Below are positions 7,057 through 7,913 of a stretch of 7,913 nucleotides of DNA, piece by piece. The stretch is from M30B19 sp041688615. GTDB taxonomy: Bacteria > Planctomycetota > Planctomycetia > Pirellulales > Pirellulaceae. Every line of letters begins with the position of its first letter. Positions within the stretch are counted from its first letter, which is position 1. The DNA lies in NCBI GenBank assembly GCA_041688615.1, contig JBDNHU010000285.1, positions 1-7,913 on the forward strand, read 5' to 3'. The translations under genes and the position numbers were made by a program. The notes beneath the pieces are model-generated. The model worked only from the letters and a program-made list of their open reading frames with translations. It was not told the DNA's origin and ran no database searches.

Positions 7057-7415
7057 GAATAACCTCGCGTACGTATCTCGAAGTGTTGGCAAACATTGTA
7101 CTAGCCAAACCCGAAAAACTGCTGTGATGCAAAATCTGAAACAGTGTGACTGGTGATCAATTAATTTGTCTCGAGATGCTTGCCCAAATCTAGAAGCAAA
7201 TCACCAAGCTTCTAGCACCTTTATCAACTCCGTGTTCGATAAAGAACGGACTATGCCTTCACTCCAACGATTTCCGAATCCGGGACTTTAACGCAGCCAG
7301 AATTCGCAAACGAAGTCGTTAGATCCAAACTCAACGCACAAATCTTATATAATTCTAACGTCGTGCCCATTCTACAAAACGAATTACATAGTTCTACAAA
7401 ACGAATTACATAGTT
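7057..7415 (-). promoter_or_regulatory. Candidate structured leader between atpH and atpA
   Basis: This 359-nt gap has no gene I can support. Its minus strand shows several pairings. (a) CTTTATC/GATAAAG (7219-7225 with 7238-7244), extended by AAC/GTT past one bulge, gives about 10 pairs and a 5-nt loop. (b) An alternative hairpin uses TCCG/CGGA and TTC/GAA between 7230 and 7250 and excludes (a). (c) CTAGAAGC/GCTTCTAG (7190-7197 with 7208-7215) is a perfect 8-bp stem with a 10-nt loop. (d) Loop bases 7200-7206 are complementary to 7151-7157, a possible pseudoknot. (e) 7171-7177 can pair with 7075-7081 close to the start codon. A lone -10-like TACAAT (7100-7095, minus) lacks a good -35. No U-tract follows the hairpins. 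I infer a regulatory leader, unproven. Confidence 0.4.
7063..7066 (-). promoter_or_regulatory. Ribosome binding site of atpA
   Basis: GAGG on the minus strand lies 6 nt before the ATG at 7056. It is the only good Shine-Dalgarno near the 5' end of atpA and decides this start over the in-frame TTG at 7092. Confidence 0.7.
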
Positions 7416-7425
7416 CTACAAAACG
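7370..7425. repeat. 22-bp tandem repeat, about 2.5 copies, covering the atpH stop
   Basis: Two exact 22-bp copies (7370-7391 and 7392-7413) and the first 12 bases of a third (7414-7425) run head to tail. Each begins TTCTACAAAACG. The partial copy encodes the last two residues and the TAG of atpH. The other two copies lie in the gap after it, where the same TAG is shifted out of frame. Exact identity between copies suggests a recent slippage or duplication event, or an assembly artefact. Confidence 0.95.
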
Positions 7426-7913
7426 CTTGCGAATCGATCGAACTGAGCACGAATCTTCTCAACTGAATTCTGCACCGTGGACTTTCGGACTCGTTCAAGC
7501 TGGGCTTGAATGCTGCCGTCAAAAACGGTGTCTCCCACTCGGATCTGCAAACCACCCAAAAGTTGTTCATCGATCAAAGCGGTAAGGTTGACTTTTTTCC
7601 CGATAGCTGCTTCCAGCTTCTCTACGATTCGATCGACCGAAGCACTTTCCAGTTCGCTAGAAGATGTGATCGACACATCCACCACGCCAATTTCATCGTT
7701 GTACAACCGACGCGTCTCAGAAACGATTGCCTGAATGCAATCGAACCTGCCGTGTCGGCATACCACCTTTAAGAAATTGACCAGCGACGTTGTGCTGCGG
7801 CCGGAAAAAATTCGATCGATGAAAGCAGACTTCTCGGCGAAACTAACCCTTGTTGAACCAAGAACACCGATCAACCTGGGTTGCTTCTGAAGGACGTCTT
7901 CTCCCAAAGAATC
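7416..7913 (-). CDS. atpH: ATP synthase F1 delta subunit, 5' end outside the window
   Basis: The visible 165 residues are the C-terminal part of delta (OSCP-like), which ties the top of F1 to the b-subunit peripheral stalk. Residues about 10-70 match the helical domain (PRLIGVLGSTRVSFAEK, then LVNFLKVVCRHGRFD). The C-terminal domain has the family motif LLGGLQIRVGDTVFDGS (118-134) followed by QAQLERVR. About 22 more residues follow, mostly charged and helix-prone, where many delta subunits stop. Perhaps 30-50 N-terminal residues and the start codon are beyond the right edge. A TTG at 7907 is in frame but is an internal Leu, not the start. The last codons and the stop lie in a 22-bp tandem repeat. 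The next gene, atpA, begins 359 nt later, which is far for this pair. Confidence 0.93.
   Translation of the reverse strand, partial: DSLGEDVLQKQPRLIGVLGSTRVSFAEKSAFIDRIFSGRSTTSLVNFLKVVCRHGRFDCIQAIVSETRRLYNDEIGVVDVSITSSSELESASVDRIVEKLEAAIGKKVNLTALIDEQLLGGLQIRVGDTVFDGSIQAQLERVRKSTVQNSVEKIRAQFDRFASVL

Noticed and set aside
7057..7092. Upstream TTG start for atpA adding 12 residues
   Set aside because: There is no ribosome site before it, whereas GAGG precedes the ATG at 7056 and MKFNADEI is the expected N-terminus.
7341..7360. TATAAT-like box at 7348-7353 (+) and AT-rich stretch on the minus strand
   Set aside because: No acceptable -35 element is found at 16-18 bp on either strand, so no promoter is called.

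Overview
The window holds the 3' two thirds of a bacterial F-type ATP synthase operon on the minus strand: partial atpH, then atpA, atpG, atpD and atpC. This runs convergently into a short plus-strand group made of a HEAT-repeat protein gene and a PaaI-like hotdog thioesterase gene. Protein style suggests a planctomycete, probably of the Pirellulaceae. The grounds are the form of the beta subunit around residues 331-366, the loosely spaced atp genes, a delta subunit longer than usual at its C-terminus, and moderate base composition. That assignment rests on remembered family resemblance, not on a search.

Layout from left to right. Positions 1-99 hold no supported gene but end in a good ribosome binding site for the HEAT-repeat gene (100-1713, +). 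A 92-nt gap with a small hairpin follows, then the thioesterase gene (1806-2231, +). The convergent gap 2232-2428 holds two stem-loops. The second is a textbook intrinsic terminator for the atp operon and probably works in both directions. Then, read on the minus strand and listed right to left in transcription order, come atpH (7416-7913, cut by the right edge), a 359-nt spacer, atpA (5515-7056), a 148-nt spacer, atpG (4461-5366), a 180-nt spacer, atpD (2829-4280), a 4-nt spacer and atpC (2429-2824). The a, c and b subunit genes and the 5' end of atpH presumably lie beyond the right edge.

The five atp products are the delta stalk and the alpha, gamma, beta and epsilon subunits of F1, so the encoded machinery is ordinary. 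The catalytic motifs of alpha and beta are intact. The unusual part is the spacing. Genes that normally abut are separated by long, non-coding, structured gaps. The atpH-atpA spacer is the most interesting stretch. It contains a 22-bp tandem repeat that includes the atpH stop codon and a short ORF in the same frame as atpH. It then has two mutually exclusive hairpins, a further perfect 8-bp hairpin whose loop can pair downstream, and a good Shine-Dalgarno before atpA. I read it as a candidate structured leader RNA controlling atpA and later genes. This is inference from base pairing alone. No CRISPR array, insertion sequence, tRNA or rRNA is visible.
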